In this document: piece by piece, positions 44,426 to 55,063 of the stretch | How positions within the stretch are numbered: the first letter of the stretch is position 1 | Layout of the letters: each line of letters opens with the position of its first letter | NCBI RefSeq assembly: GCF_006715285.1 | Contig: NZ_VFMX01000001.1 | Coordinates: forward strand, 496,001 to 560,000 | DNA length: 64,000 nt | Origin: Arthrobacter sp. SLBN-83 | GTDB lineage: Bacteria; Actinomycetota; Actinomycetes; Actinomycetales; Micrococcaceae | Direction of reading: 5' to 3' | The notes under the pieces: model-generated | Database searches by the model: none | What the model was told of the DNA's origin: nothing | The model's input: only the letters and a program-made list of their open reading frames with translations | Translations under genes and position numbers: made by a program

Positions 44426-45736
44426 ATGACGATTCCAGTAGTAAGCCGCCGGAGGTTTCAGCTTGGCGCTGCGGCCGTGGCTCTATCCATCCTGGCCACG
44501 GGCTGCGGTGCCGCCGGCGGGTCCGGCGACAACGGTCAGGTAACCCTGCGGTTCACCTGGTGGGGCAACGAATACCTGAACGGACAGACAAACAAAGTCA
44601 TCGCCGCGTTCGAAGCATCCCATCCAAACATCAAGATCAAGGCCGAGCCGGGCGAATGGTCCAGCTACTGGGACAAACTGGCAACCAAGACCGCCGCCAA
44701 CGATGCGCCCGACGTCATCCAGATGGACCAGAAGTACATTGCCGAATACGGCGGCCGCGGCGCGCTGCTGGACCTGTCCAAGCAGAACGGCATCGACACG
44801 TCGAAGCTGGACAAGGAGGCACTCGCATCAGGCCAGTACAGTGGCGCGCAGTACGGACTGAGCACCGGCCAGAACGCGTATGTCATCATGGCCAACACCA
44901 AGGTGTTTGAAGCAGCAGGCGTTCCCCTTCCCAACGACAAGACCTGGACATGGAAGGACTTCACGGACACGGCGGCGAAGATCAGCGCCGCCGGCGACGG
45001 TAAAAACTATGGAGCGGCGTACGGCAGCAACGAGGCCGACCTGATCATTTGGCTCCGCCAGCATGGCGAGAACCTGTACTCAGGGGACGGGAAGCTCGAC
45101 TTCCAGGCCGCCACGGCTGCCTCCTTCTGGGAGCGGCTCAAGGAGCAGCGCGATTCAAAGGCCAGTCCACCGGCCAACGTCGCGACGGAAGACGCAGGAG
45201 CGAGCCTTGAGCAAAGCCTCTTTGGCACCAACCGGGTGGGCATGGCATGGTGGTGGACCAACCAGCTGGGCTCGCTGGAAGCCACCACCGGAAGCAGCAT
45301 CAAGATGCTGCGCGCCCCGAGCGTGGACGGCGCCTCGGCCAAAAACGGCATGTACTACAAGCCCACCATGTTCTGGTCCGCTTCCTCCCGTTCCAAGCAT
45401 CCCAAGGAGGCAGCAGAGTTCATCAACTACCTCACCAACAGCCCGGAGGCCGGCGCTATCCTCATGACGGACAGGGGCGTGCCCACCAACAGCGAAATCG
45501 TCGCCGCCATCACGCCCTCGCTGAAGCCTGCTGACACCACTGTGGTCAACTTCCTCAAGGACATCGCCCCGGATATCAAGGATGCGCCGCCGGTGCCGCC
45601 GGTGGGTGCCGGCAGCGTCCAGAACGTGATCAAGCGCTATACGGATGAAGTGTTGTATGACCGGCTGACCCCGCAGGCTGCCGCTGAAGCCTTCACGAAG
45701 GAAGTCCAGGGAATGCTGGATTCAGCCAGAAAGTAA
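44426..45736 (+). CDS. Sugar ABC transporter substrate-binding lipoprotein
   Basis: The 436-aa family 1 extracellular binding protein has an RRRF-containing n-region, lipobox LATGC|G near residue 27 and the typical VTLRFTWWGNEYLN start of the mature fold. It should deliver a sugar or oligosaccharide to an ABC importer. No permease or ATPase gene adjoins it; the next gene is the convergent groEL. The flanking LacI-like operators suggest repression until the sugar is present. Confidence 0.93.
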   Translation: MTIPVVSRRRFQLGAAAVALSILATGCGAAGGSGDNGQVTLRFTWWGNEYLNGQTNKVIAAFEASHPNIKIKAEPGEWSSYWDKLATKTAANDAPDVIQMDQKYIAEYGGRGALLDLSKQNGIDTSKLDKEALASGQYSGAQYGLSTGQNAYVIMANTKVFEAAGVPLPNDKTWTWKDFTDTAAKISAAGDGKNYGAAYGSNEADLIIWLRQHGENLYSGDGKLDFQAATAASFWERLKEQRDSKASPPANVATEDAGASLEQSLFGTNRVGMAWWWTNQLGSLEATTGSSIKMLRAPSVDGASAKNGMYYKPTMFWSASSRSKHPKEAAEFINYLTNSPEAGAILMTDRGVPTNSEIVAAITPSLKPADTTVVNFLKDIAPDIKDAPPVPPVGAGSVQNVIKRYTDEVLYDRLTPQAAAEAFTKEVQGMLDSARK

Positions 45737-45744
45737 TCCGCAGC

Positions 45745-45783
45745 AAAAATGCGGCCCCCTCACCAGGAGGGAGCCGCATTTTT
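45745..45783. terminator. Bidirectional terminator between the binding protein and groEL
   Basis: AAAAATGCGGC and GCCGCATTTTT form an 11-bp stem extended by CCCTC/GAGGG, with an A/T run on each side. It can end transcription from both converging genes. Confidence 0.9.
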
Positions 45784-45815
45784 CTGTTGGCGGGAGGCGA
45801 TCCCGGCCGGGAGGC

Positions 45816-47655
<1,840 letters not shown>

Positions 47656-47660
47656 CTCAA

Positions 47661-47689
47661 TAATTAGCACTCCCCAGGTGAGAGTGCAA
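47661..47689 (-). promoter_or_regulatory. groEL promoter
   Basis: On the minus strand TTGCAC (47684-47689) and TAATTA (47661-47666) are 17 bp apart. The -35 lies within one arm of CIRCE copy B. Confidence 0.75.
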
Positions 47690-47690
47690 G
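47664..47690. promoter_or_regulatory. CIRCE element, copy B (HrcA operator)
   Basis: TTAGCACTC and GAGTGCAAG are separated by nine bases. The first arm is perfect, and the second differs from consensus in the last three bases. The element overlaps both core promoter hexamers. Confidence 0.85.
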
Positions 47691-47740
47691 CGATAAGACG
47701 CCGGACAAGGCGCTGGCCGCAGCCCCTTCGCCCAGGGCGA

Positions 47741-49012
47741 TCAGCCGGAGTGTCCAGCTGTTTCGTGCCCGGTGGGGCTTGGGTTGTTGTCCGCTCCGTA
47801 GGTGAAGACGGAGAAGGCGGCTGTGGTGATGTCCCCCTTGGCGTCGAAGGCCACCGGGCCGGATTCGCCGTCGTAATTTATGTCCGGGCCCGCGGCGAGG
47901 CCGCCAAGGCACTCCTTGTAACTCAGGCAGGGAGCCTGCGGCGCGCCCGTTCCGGAGGCCGCCGTTCCGCCGGAGACGGGAATGAGGTTCGCGGCAATGG
48001 ACCGGCCCGCGTCATCCTGCGCCCGGGCAGCTGCGAGGGCCGCCAGCGTCACGGCGTCATACGTTTCGGCAGCGTAGGAGACGTCCTTCAAGGAGGGATC
48101 CACCGCCAGCAGCTTGGCCTGGAAGCCCGCGGTGGGGAGCTGGCCGGGGACGACAGCACGGGCGCCTTCGAGGGCCCGGGACGGCAGCACGGATCCGTAG
48201 CGGGCGAAGGCACCGTCGCTGAGGATGACCTTCGAACCGCTGACGCCGGCATTGTGGAGTTCGGCCAATGCGCCCTGGGCGCCGTCGCGGGCCACCAGGA
48301 CGACGGCGTCCGGCGCGGCTTTGGCGGCAGAACGTGCGGCTTCGGCGGCATTCCCGGGTTTGAAGCCCACCCCGGGCAGGACCTTGATTCCGGACTGTTG
48401 GGCAGCTTCGGTGACGGCGGCGGACAGGTCCTTGCCGTAGGAACCCTCCTGGTACAGCACACTGATGCTGGCGGCACCGGCGTCCTTGGCGAGTTTGGCA
48501 AGCACGGGACCTTGTGCGACGTCGGCTGCGGCCGTCCGGAAATAGTAGCCTCCGCTGGCGCTTGTGGAGAGGGCGGCAGCGGTGTTGGCCGGGGAGATGA
48601 GCGGCACGTGGGTCCGGGACAGGATGTCCACGGCGGCGGTTGCGTGGCTGGAGTCGGTGGGTCCGATCGCTACGTCCACCTTGGCAGCCACCAAATCCTT
48701 GGCCTGGGCTGCGGTGTCCTGGTCCTGGTGCACCGGAAGCAGTTCCACGGGCCGGCCCTTGTGTCCACCGGCGGCGTTGATGTCCTGGATGGCTGCCTTG
48801 GCGGCAGCCAGCTGGGGTGCGTTGAGGAAGGCATTGTCGCCGGTGTTGTCAAGGATCAAACCCACCCGGAGGACGCCGTCGCCCGAAGCCTCCGCGGGCT
48901 CCGTCCTGGCGTTGCCGCCGGTGCCCGCGCAAGCCGTCATGGAAAGGAGGCCCGCCAGGGACGCGGCAAGCACCGTGCGGACGCGGACCGGGGAGCGGTG
49001 AGCCGGCATCAT
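47741..49012 (-). CDS. Branched-chain amino acid-type ABC substrate-binding lipoprotein
   Basis: The 423-aa type I periplasmic-binding-fold protein has lipobox MTAC|A near residue 28. A LivJ-like core follows, with [59 protein letters not shown] and a late SFTYG-like end. It probably binds an amino acid or amide outside the cell. No permease or ATPase genes are adjacent. Its start ATG overlaps the cspA stop (ATGA), an unusual pairing that makes its translation depend on the cold-shock gene. Confidence 0.9.
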   Translation of the reverse strand: MMPAHRSPVRVRTVLAASLAGLLSMTACAGTGGNARTEPAEASGDGVLRVGLILDNTGDNAFLNAPQLAAAKAAIQDINAAGGHKGRPVELLPVHQDQDTAAQAKDLVAAKVDVAIGPTDSSHATAAVDILSRTHVPLISPANTAAALSTSASGGYYFRTAAADVAQGPVLAKLAKDAGAASISVLYQEGSYGKDLSAAVTEAAQQSGIKVLPGVGFKPGNAAEAARSAAKAAPDAVVLVARDGAQGALAELHNAGVSGSKVILSDGAFARYGSVLPSRALEGARAVVPGQLPTAGFQAKLLAVDPSLKDVSYAAETYDAVTLAALAAARAQDDAGRSIAANLIPVSGGTAASGTGAPQAPCLSYKECLGGLAAGPDINYDGESGPVAFDAKGDITTAAFSVFTYGADNNPSPTGHETAGHSG

Positions 49013-49215
49013 TGCGCGGGCCGGACGTTTTCTGCCTGCGGGCCCTTTTCGCCCTCGCCGAGGTCCAACTGCACCCGCTGCCCCTCGGTCAGGGCGCGGT
49101 AGCCCTCCCCCTGGACCGCGGACCAGTGCACAAAGACGTCGTCACCGGAGCCGTCAACGGTGATGAAGCCATAGCCCTTCTCAGCGTTGAACCATTTCAC
49201 GGTTCCCAGTGCCAT
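49009..49215 (-). CDS. cspA: Cold-shock protein CspA type
   Basis: The 68-aa single cold-shock domain has RNP1 KGYGFITV and RNP2 VFVHWSAV, a nucleic-acid chaperone. Its length is standard. The gene starts 6 bp after the LytR_C stop and its own stop overlaps the binding-protein start, so the three genes form a chain. It is distinct from the longer Csp at 34740-35123. Confidence 0.96.
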   Translation of the reverse strand: MALGTVKWFNAEKGYGFITVDGSGDDVFVHWSAVQGEGYRALTEGQRVQLDLGEGEKGPQAENVRPAQ

Positions 49216-49221
49216 GTGCGG

Positions 49222-49857
49222 CTACCGGTAGCCCGGGCCGAGCACCACCACGAGCGGTACCTGGAATTCGGTACTGCTCACCACTGTGGGGATGTTCAAC
49301 AGTCCGGCAAGTTCCTGGGCACTGGCCAGTTGCTGCGGGCCGGCATAGAAGATCACGGACGACTTCTGCGGGGCGCCGGACCAGTTGCCTACCTGGCCGG
49401 GCCGCCAGCCGTCAGCCTGGACTGTTCCCCCCACGCGGCTGGCCAGCCCCGCCGTGCCGGCGGCGTTGTAGACGGCCACTGGCTGGGTCTTGTCGACGAC
49501 GGCCTGCTGGTTGGCGGAAGCGCTGGGCTCGGGCTCGCTGCTTTGGGTTGGTGCGGCCGACGCGGACGGCGCCGGGACGGACGCCGGTGCAGACGAGGAC
49601 TGGGTGGGCGAAGGGGTGGATCCGGTTCCGGCCAGCGGGGCTGATTCAACGGTTGCCGACGCCTGGCTGGCGGTGGAGTTGAAGCCGAGCTTGGGAAGGA
49701 TCAGGAAGGAGACCAGTCCAATGGCAAGGGCCGCAACGCCCACCGCAAGGATGGGCCACAGCCGCACACGGGACGGGGCCGATGCCGTCCGGTGGACACC
49801 TTGTCGCGACGCGGCCTCCGGGACCTTGTCGAATTCATCGCGGGCGTATCTGGTCAT
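49222..49857 (-). CDS. LytR C-terminal domain membrane-anchored protein
   Basis: The 211-aa protein has a cytoplasmic N-terminus of ~33 residues and one helix (LWPILAVGVAALAIGLVSFLIL). An extracellular Ser/Pro/Ala-rich linker and a C-terminal LytR_C domain follow (VAVYNAAGTAGLASRVGGTVQADGW, ending VPLVVVLGPGYR). LytR_C domains are found beside or in enzymes that attach polymers to the wall. The catalytic LCP domain is absent, so a regulatory or binding role is likely. Confidence 0.88.
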   Translation of the reverse strand: MTRYARDEFDKVPEAASRQGVHRTASAPSRVRLWPILAVGVAALAIGLVSFLILPKLGFNSTASQASATVESAPLAGTGSTPSPTQSSSAPASVPAPSASAAPTQSSEPEPSASANQQAVVDKTQPVAVYNAAGTAGLASRVGGTVQADGWRPGQVGNWSGAPQKSSVIFYAGPQQLASAQELAGLLNIPTVVSSTEFQVPLVVVLGPGYR

Positions 49858-49908
49858 GGTGGAAGGACATCCTTGTAGATTGCGGCTGTTGTCCCGGCCT
49901 TGGGGCGT

Positions 49909-50238
49909 CTAAGCGTCGGATCCCAGGCGCCGGGCGGTGCGTGCACGGTGGCGCGACGTACGTAGTCTACGCAATCTCTTCACCAGCATGGGATCGTGGG
50001 CCAGGGCGTCCTCGCGGTCGATCAGTGCGTTGAGGAGCTGGTAGTAATGCGTCGCGGAAAGATCGAACAGGTCACGGATGGCCTGCTCCTTGGCCCCCGC
50101 ATACTTCCACCACTGCCGTTCCAGGGCCAGCATCTGCTGTTCGCGCTCGGAGAGCGAGGACTCACGGAGGGTGAAATCCGCCAGGAGGGACTTCCCTGGA
50201 TCCTGCTCCGGCAGGTGTTCCCGGGCCGGTTCCGCCAC
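49909..50238 (-). CDS. DUF3263 protein
   Basis: The 109-aa helical protein has the DUF3263 core LSEREQQMLALERQWWKYAGAKEQAIRDLFDLSATHYYQLLNALIDREDAL, which resembles a helix-turn-helix. A basic tail rich in Arg follows. It is conserved in actinobacteria next to LytR_C and cold-shock genes. A DNA-binding role is plausible but unproven. Confidence 0.88.
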   Translation of the reverse strand: MAEPAREHLPEQDPGKSLLADFTLRESSLSEREQQMLALERQWWKYAGAKEQAIRDLFDLSATHYYQLLNALIDREDALAHDPMLVKRLRRLRTSRHRARTARRLGSDA

Positions 50239-50333
50239 GGCGCACTCCTTCGCTGGTTACGGTCAATGTATCACCCCTATGCTAGCGGCCGAATAACAGG
50301 GGTGTCATTTGCGGTGCCTGCAACAATGGAACG

Positions 50334-51104
50334 ATGTTTGAATCGGATGCGCTGTTCGAGCTGCAGCAGGAACCGGCGGACGCCATCAGCTTCGCGGACC
50401 TGGCGGAGCTACCGCTGGCGGAGCTCATGGCAGCCGATTGGGCCGCGGCCCTCCACGGCGTGGAAGGGCAACTCCGGAAGGTGCTTACTTTCGTTGCTGC
50501 AGAGGAGGCCGCCGGGCACCAAATCCTCCCGCCGCCGTCGAACGTCCTGCGCGCCTTCCGCCAGCCCTTGGCGGACGTGAAGGTGCTCATCGTGGGGCAG
50601 GACCCCTACCCCACGCCGGGACACGCCGTAGGGCTGTCGTTTTCCGTCGAGCCGCACGTCCGGCCCCTTCCCCGCAGCCTGGTGAACATCTACCGGGAGC
50701 TGGAATCGGACCTGGGCGTTCCGCCGCGCGTCCATGGCGACCTGTCTGCTTGGGCGGACCAGGGCGTGCTGCTCCTAAACCGGGTGCTCACTGTCCGGGC
50801 GGGGGCGGCCGGTTCGCACCGTGGCAAGGGTTGGGAGGAAATTACGACGGCGGCAGTCACCGCGCTGGCGAACCGCAAGGCTGCGGACGGGTCCAGGATG
50901 CCGCTGGTGGCGGTGCTGTGGGGCAAGGAAGCCGAGGGCGTCCGGCCGCTCCTGGCCGGAGCCCCCGCTGTCAGCAGCGCCCATCCCAGTCCGTTGTCCG
51001 CCTCGCGCGGGTTCTTTGGCTCCCGGCCGTTCAGCCGCGTCAACCAACTGCTGCGGGAACAAGGTGCGCTGGACGTAACCTGGGAACTGCCGCCGTCGCC
51101 CTAG
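50334..51104 (+). CDS. ung: Uracil-DNA glycosylase
   Basis: The 256-aa family 1 UDG removes uracil from DNA. The water-activating loop [16 protein letters not shown] has D90, the uracil-binding strand is [10 protein letters not shown], and the minor-groove intercalation loop is [13 protein letters not shown]. Length and motifs are standard. It is divergent from DUF3263. The short 95-bp gap contains a CACCCCT/AGGGGTG inverted pair of uncertain meaning. Confidence 0.97.
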   Translation: MFESDALFELQQEPADAISFADLAELPLAELMAADWAAALHGVEGQLRKVLTFVAAEEAAGHQILPPPSNVLRAFRQPLADVKVLIVGQDPYPTPGHAVGLSFSVEPHVRPLPRSLVNIYRELESDLGVPPRVHGDLSAWADQGVLLLNRVLTVRAGAAGSHRGKGWEEITTAAVTALANRKAADGSRMPLVAVLWGKEAEGVRPLLAGAPAVSSAHPSPLSASRGFFGSRPFSRVNQLLREQGALDVTWELPPSP

Positions 51105-51105
51105 C

Positions 51106-51119
51106 TTAGGCTTGCCTTA
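51106..51119 (+). promoter_or_regulatory. IdeR/DtxR iron box over a leaderless promoter
   Basis: TTAGGCTTGCCTTA matches most of an iron-box core. The embedded TAGGCT acts as a -10 hexamer six bases before ATG 51119. Repressor binding here would cover both the -10 and the start of transcription and translation. Confidence 0.7.
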
Positions 51120-51958
51120 TGAGCACTGTCCCTGCCGCCACCAGCGCCACCAAGAAGAGCCGCCCCCAGGTAAACCTGAGGGTGCTGCGCAAGGAGCAGT
51201 TGTCGCCGCACATGGTCCGGATCGTGGCCGGCGGCGAGGGCTTCAGCGACTTCACGAACAACGGGTTTGTGGACCGCTACGTGAAAATCGTCTTTCCACA
51301 GCCCGGCGTCCAGTACCCCTCCCCCCTTGACCTCTGGGCCATCCGAGAGACCATGCCGCGCGAGCAGTGGCCCTTCACCCGCACCTACACCCTGCGCTGG
51401 GTGGATCCGGAGGCCCGGGAGCTCGCCATCGACTTCGTGGTCCACGGCGACGAGGGCCTGGCTGGACCGTGGGCGGCCAATGCCCAGGCGGGCGACCTGC
51501 TCACCTTCACCGGTCCCGGTGGCGCCTACAACCCAAACCCGGACGCGGACTGGTACCTGTTTGCCGGTGACGAAGCAGCCCTGCCCGCCATCGCTGCCTG
51601 CATCGAGTCGCTGCCGGCCGAGGCAACGGGGCTGGCCTTCCTGGAGGTCGGCTCCGAGGCCGATATTCAGCCCATCTCCGCCCCTGCCGGGCTGAACATC
51701 TCCTGGCTGCCGCGCAACGGGGCACCGGCAGGTTCCAGCGACCTGCTGGTGAACGCTGTGGCCGGGGCCGAGTGGCCCGCAGGTACTGTGGATGTCTTTG
51801 CCCACGGCGAACGCGGGTACATGAAGGCCCTGCGCGAGGTGTTCTTCAAACAGCGCGGCCTGGAGCGCCGGCAGGTGTCCCTTTCCGGGTACTGGGCGCA
51901 GGGCCGGGTGGAGGACGTGTTCCAGGCCGAGAAGAAACTGCCGGTCGGCCAGATCTAG
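51119..51958 (+). CDS. Siderophore-interacting protein (FAD/NAD(P)H ferric-siderophore reductase)
   Basis: The 279-aa flavoprotein reduces ferric siderophores in the cytoplasm to release iron. The FAD-binding motif RTYTLR, the preceding DRYVKIVFP strand, GDEAALPAI and the terminal SGYWAQGRVED are all present, as in ViuB/SIP proteins. ATG 51119 has no ribosome site but sits six bases after a -10 element inside an iron box, so it is probably leaderless and iron-repressed by the IdeR encoded at 31880-32581. No siderophore uptake genes adjoin it. Confidence 0.94.
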   Translation: MSTVPAATSATKKSRPQVNLRVLRKEQLSPHMVRIVAGGEGFSDFTNNGFVDRYVKIVFPQPGVQYPSPLDLWAIRETMPREQWPFTRTYTLRWVDPEARELAIDFVVHGDEGLAGPWAANAQAGDLLTFTGPGGAYNPNPDADWYLFAGDEAALPAIAACIESLPAEATGLAFLEVGSEADIQPISAPAGLNISWLPRNGAPAGSSDLLVNAVAGAEWPAGTVDVFAHGERGYMKALREVFFKQRGLERRQVSLSGYWAQGRVEDVFQAEKKLPVGQI

Positions 51959-52024
51959 GCTCCGCCTGCTACGGCGCGGCCGGCTTGGCGGCGTCGCGCC
52001 CGGGCTGGCGGCGTCCTGCCCGGG

Positions 52025-53512
52025 CTAGCGGCGGCGGGCCCGGCGCCGCTCGTTACTGGCCAGGCTCCGGGTGAGTGGACGGGCCAGGACGTCGCCCAGG
52101 ACGATGCCGCCTGCTGTTCCCAGCACAATGGCCCCGGCACTGAGCATCCCTCCGGCGCCGGCCAGGATCTCGGCTTCTTCAACAGTGAGCACGTACATGG
52201 AGCGGAAGATCGTGAGGCCCGGCAGCAGGATCAGTGCCGCGGGTACGGCAACCACAAGCTGCGGCGCACCCATCCGCAGGGCCACCACCCTGGCCAGGAG
52301 GCCAATGACGACGGCGGCAATGGCCGGTGAGAACCTGTCGCCGATCCCCAGCAAACCGCACCCGAGCAGCACCAGGTAGCCGGCAACGCCAACGGCCGCC
52401 GTGGGCAGCAGCAGGTTCCACGTGGTCTGTTCGGTGATGCCGATGGCCATTACCGCCGCGGCCACGAAGACGACCAGGACCCAGAGATCGTAGGCGGGCG
52501 GGAACGTCTGCGTGACGTCGATGCGTTGCAGCCCGGTCAACTCCCCCACCACGAAGGCAACGGCAATTCCCGCCACGATGGCGCCGAAGGTCAGCAGCGT
52601 GGACAGGAACCGTCCCGCCGCCGTCACGGGGAAGCCGTTGATGGCGTCCTGCACGGAGGACACCAGGCGCCCGGTGGGGAGGAGCAGCAGGATGCCGCCC
52701 ACCACCACGATGGACGGCGATGCGGTCAGCCCGAACTGCCACAGCAGGAGGGCAAGGATGGTGACCACGAACGAGCAACTGGCGGTGATGAAGAAGTCCG
52801 GGACCCGCCACCGGCCCAGCTGCCTGGCAAGGAGGCTGATGCCGATGTTGGCCACGAACGCGATAATCGAGGACACCGGGCCGCCGCCCAGCACCCCTAC
52901 GAACACGGCAGCGAAAACACCGAACGCAGCCGTGACCATCCAGCGGGGGTATGGCTTGGGGCTGGTGATGGCCTCATTGAGCCTGCGGATTGCCTCGTCG
53001 CGGCCCACGCCGCCGGCGACGATGTCTGTGACCAGCTGGTGCACCTTGGCCAGGCCCGCATAGTTGTTGGTCCAGGAGCGCACCACGCGCAGCAACGCGA
53101 TGGGGGTCTGGTCCTTGGGCGCGTAGTTGATGCCGACGGACTGGTTGGTGATGTCCACCTCGATGTTCTTCAGCCCCAGGGCGGCAGTGACGGCAATGAT
53201 GCTGGTTTCCACTTCCAGGGCACCAGCCCCGTAGCGGAACATGGTCTCGGCCAGGTGCAGCGCAAAGTCGAGGGTTTTGCGCGCGGACTGATCCACGCCG
53301 CCCACCTGGATGGTGGGGTTGGCGTACGGGCTGCCGGCCAGGCGGTCAACGATACTCAGGGGGGCCGTGGGCGGATTCTCGCCCTGCACCAGGCGGCGGA
53401 TCATCCGCCGGGCCGCGGCATCCTGGCGGAGCTGCGCAGGAGTCAGCGGTTGGGTTTTGGGCAGGCCGTCAGTTTTGGGCCGGTACCCTGGCTGTTCGGG
53501 CCGGTCGTTCAT
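52025..53512 (-). CDS. thrE: Threonine/serine exporter, ThrE family
   Basis: The 495-aa exporter has a cytoplasmic N-terminal domain of ~190 residues, beginning with a Gln/Pro-rich leader. Ten predicted helices in two halves follow (ThrE and ThrE_2), as in Corynebacterium ThrE. The conserved AETMFRYGAGALEVETSI and DLWVLVVFVAAAVMAIGITEQ segments are visible. GGGAGGAA precedes ATG 53510-53512. Export of serine and threonine links it to the FemABX ligases next door and sdaA nearby, which use or destroy the same amino acids. Confidence 0.92.
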   Translation of the reverse strand: MNDRPEQPGYRPKTDGLPKTQPLTPAQLRQDAAARRMIRRLVQGENPPTAPLSIVDRLAGSPYANPTIQVGGVDQSARKTLDFALHLAETMFRYGAGALEVETSIIAVTAALGLKNIEVDITNQSVGINYAPKDQTPIALLRVVRSWTNNYAGLAKVHQLVTDIVAGGVGRDEAIRRLNEAITSPKPYPRWMVTAAFGVFAAVFVGVLGGGPVSSIIAFVANIGISLLARQLGRWRVPDFFITASCSFVVTILALLLWQFGLTASPSIVVVGGILLLLPTGRLVSSVQDAINGFPVTAAGRFLSTLLTFGAIVAGIAVAFVVGELTGLQRIDVTQTFPPAYDLWVLVVFVAAAVMAIGITEQTTWNLLLPTAAVGVAGYLVLLGCGLLGIGDRFSPAIAAVVIGLLARVVALRMGAPQLVVAVPAALILLPGLTIFRSMYVLTVEEAEILAGAGGMLSAGAIVLGTAGGIVLGDVLARPLTRSLASNERRRARRR

Positions 53513-53546
53513 GCCCGCTTCCTCCCTGTGCGCATTGGATAGTGGT

Positions 53547-53575
53547 GCGCTGGTCGCTTGATGACGCGCTGGTCG
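53547..53575. repeat. Two direct GCGCTGGTCG repeats upstream of thrE
   Basis: The 10-bp unit occurs at 53547-53556 and 53566-53575, with GATAGTG on the outer side of each. They fall in the thrE promoter region. The role is unknown. Confidence 0.5.
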
Positions 53576-53596
53576 ATAGTGCGCGGTTGGCTATGG

Positions 53597-54913
53597 TCAG
53601 GCTGCGCGCTTCAGCGGCAGCTTGCCCAACACGGTACGGGCTGCTGCCACGGCGGAGCGGGCCAGCCGGTTGGCGTGGAAGACGGCGGGCCGCACCGGCA
53701 GGACGAAGTCGCCCACCAGCTGGACCACTTCCCCACCGAATCCCTTCTTGAATTCGTAGCCGCCGTGGCCTTCCTCGTCCTGCCCGGAAATGCCGAAGGT
53801 GCCGTAGAAGTTGTAACGCGGGTACCCCTTCTCCAGCGCGTGCAGCATCATGCCCCAGTAAAGGGAGGTTGCGCCGTTGAAGTAGATGTAGTCCTGGACG
53901 GTGCCGCCGATGACGCACACCACCTCGTCGCCGTAGCAGACAAAGTGGATGGCGGCCACGGTGGCGGTCCCCACGGAATCGGGGAACCGTTCGATGTCCT
54001 TCAGGCTCCGCTCGTAGCTGTCCACCAGGTCCTGGACCACTTTGAGCCGGTTGGCTTTCTTCTTGCTGCCGGTTTCCTCCACCTCCCGGCGGAGGTCCGC
54101 TGCGGTGGCTGATTCCTCGGCCAGGCGCTCCGTGATGGATTTGCGGTAGGCCGGGATGTCGATCTTGGCCATCATCAGCTTGGTGAACTCCGGCGACGTG
54201 GTGCGGAGCAGGTGCTCGTAGTAGGCGCGTTCGCGGTAGACAAAGCCCTTTTCGTCACCGGCGCGGCTCAGGGCGCCGTAAAAATCGTCCAGGGTTTCCA
54301 GGGTGGCCTGCTCCAGGAAGACGCCGTTCTTTTCGGCTTTCCGGATGGCTTTCCGGGTGCGGTAGCTGGTGCCCATGATCAATTCCTCGGCGTCCTGGAT
54401 GCCCACGAGGTTCTTGATGAACATCCAGTTGACGTTGACGAAGTTCATGTCCAGCCCCTGGTGCTGGAACCCCAGCCGCTCCAGGTGGGCCACCAGCGGG
54501 CGGTTGTCCTCGATTTCCGGGTGCTCGGCGCCGTCGGCGTCCCGGGCGATGTACCGGATGTTGGGCGAGATCCGCAGCTCGGCAGCTTTGCGCCCTGCCG
54601 CATGCTTGCGGAGAAGTTCGACGACGGCACGCACCAGCTCCCGGTCCGTGTAGTCCATGAGGGGGCCCTTGGCGCATTCGCAGACGGTGTAGCCCAGGCG
54701 GGTGGTGGTGTAGTTCAGCTTTCCGGCGGCGACGAGTTCGCCATCGCGGCGGACCCCGAAGAGCTCCACCTGCTGGCCACGGGCACGCTGGAAGCGGGCA
54801 AAGTCGATGGACTGCAGGAAGCTGTTCTGCGGATGCTTCAGGGCGAAGGCCTCGAAGTCGGCGTCGCTGAGGTTGGCGTATTCAAGCCCGGTAGCGGCGG
54901 AAACTGTATTCAA
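53597..54913 (-). CDS. FemABX-family aminoacyltransferase (FemA-like, with coiled coil)
   Basis: The 438-aa GNAT-fold ligase adds amino acids from aminoacyl-tRNA to peptidoglycan precursors. It has the tandem N-acyltransferase domains (SFLQSIDFARFQRARG, GTSYRTRKAIRKAEKNGV and the closing YNFYGTFGISG with the EEGHGGYEFKKGFGG signature). A helical coiled-coil arm at about residues 260-320 is typical of FemA/FemB. The gene follows the second FemABX gene at 55064 on the same strand, 150 bp apart. Together they would build the interpeptide bridge of an A3-type wall. Confidence 0.9.
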   Translation of the reverse strand: MNTVSAATGLEYANLSDADFEAFALKHPQNSFLQSIDFARFQRARGQQVELFGVRRDGELVAAGKLNYTTTRLGYTVCECAKGPLMDYTDRELVRAVVELLRKHAAGRKAAELRISPNIRYIARDADGAEHPEIEDNRPLVAHLERLGFQHQGLDMNFVNVNWMFIKNLVGIQDAEELIMGTSYRTRKAIRKAEKNGVFLEQATLETLDDFYGALSRAGDEKGFVYRERAYYEHLLRTTSPEFTKLMMAKIDIPAYRKSITERLAEESATAADLRREVEETGSKKKANRLKVVQDLVDSYERSLKDIERFPDSVGTATVAAIHFVCYGDEVVCVIGGTVQDYIYFNGATSLYWGMMLHALEKGYPRYNFYGTFGISGQDEEGHGGYEFKKGFGGEVVQLVGDFVLPVRPAVFHANRLARSAVAAARTVLGKLPLKRAA

Positions 54914-55063
54914 GGGGTGACCTTCTTCTCGACTCTTCGCGGCCTTTGGGCACGCACTGTATGGAGGGTTGTTAGGCGGAGGATGTTTAGGCTGGCTGTG
55001 TTCGCGGCAGGGCCGGCTTGCCCGGCTTGGCTGCGCTGGATTTGCAGCCCTGCCGGCTGCAGC

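Noticed and set aside
54960-55000. TTAGG-rich stretch between the FemABX genes as an iron-regulator site
   Set aside because: The TTAGGC copies are direct, not inverted, and do not match the iron-box layout. The genes have no iron link.
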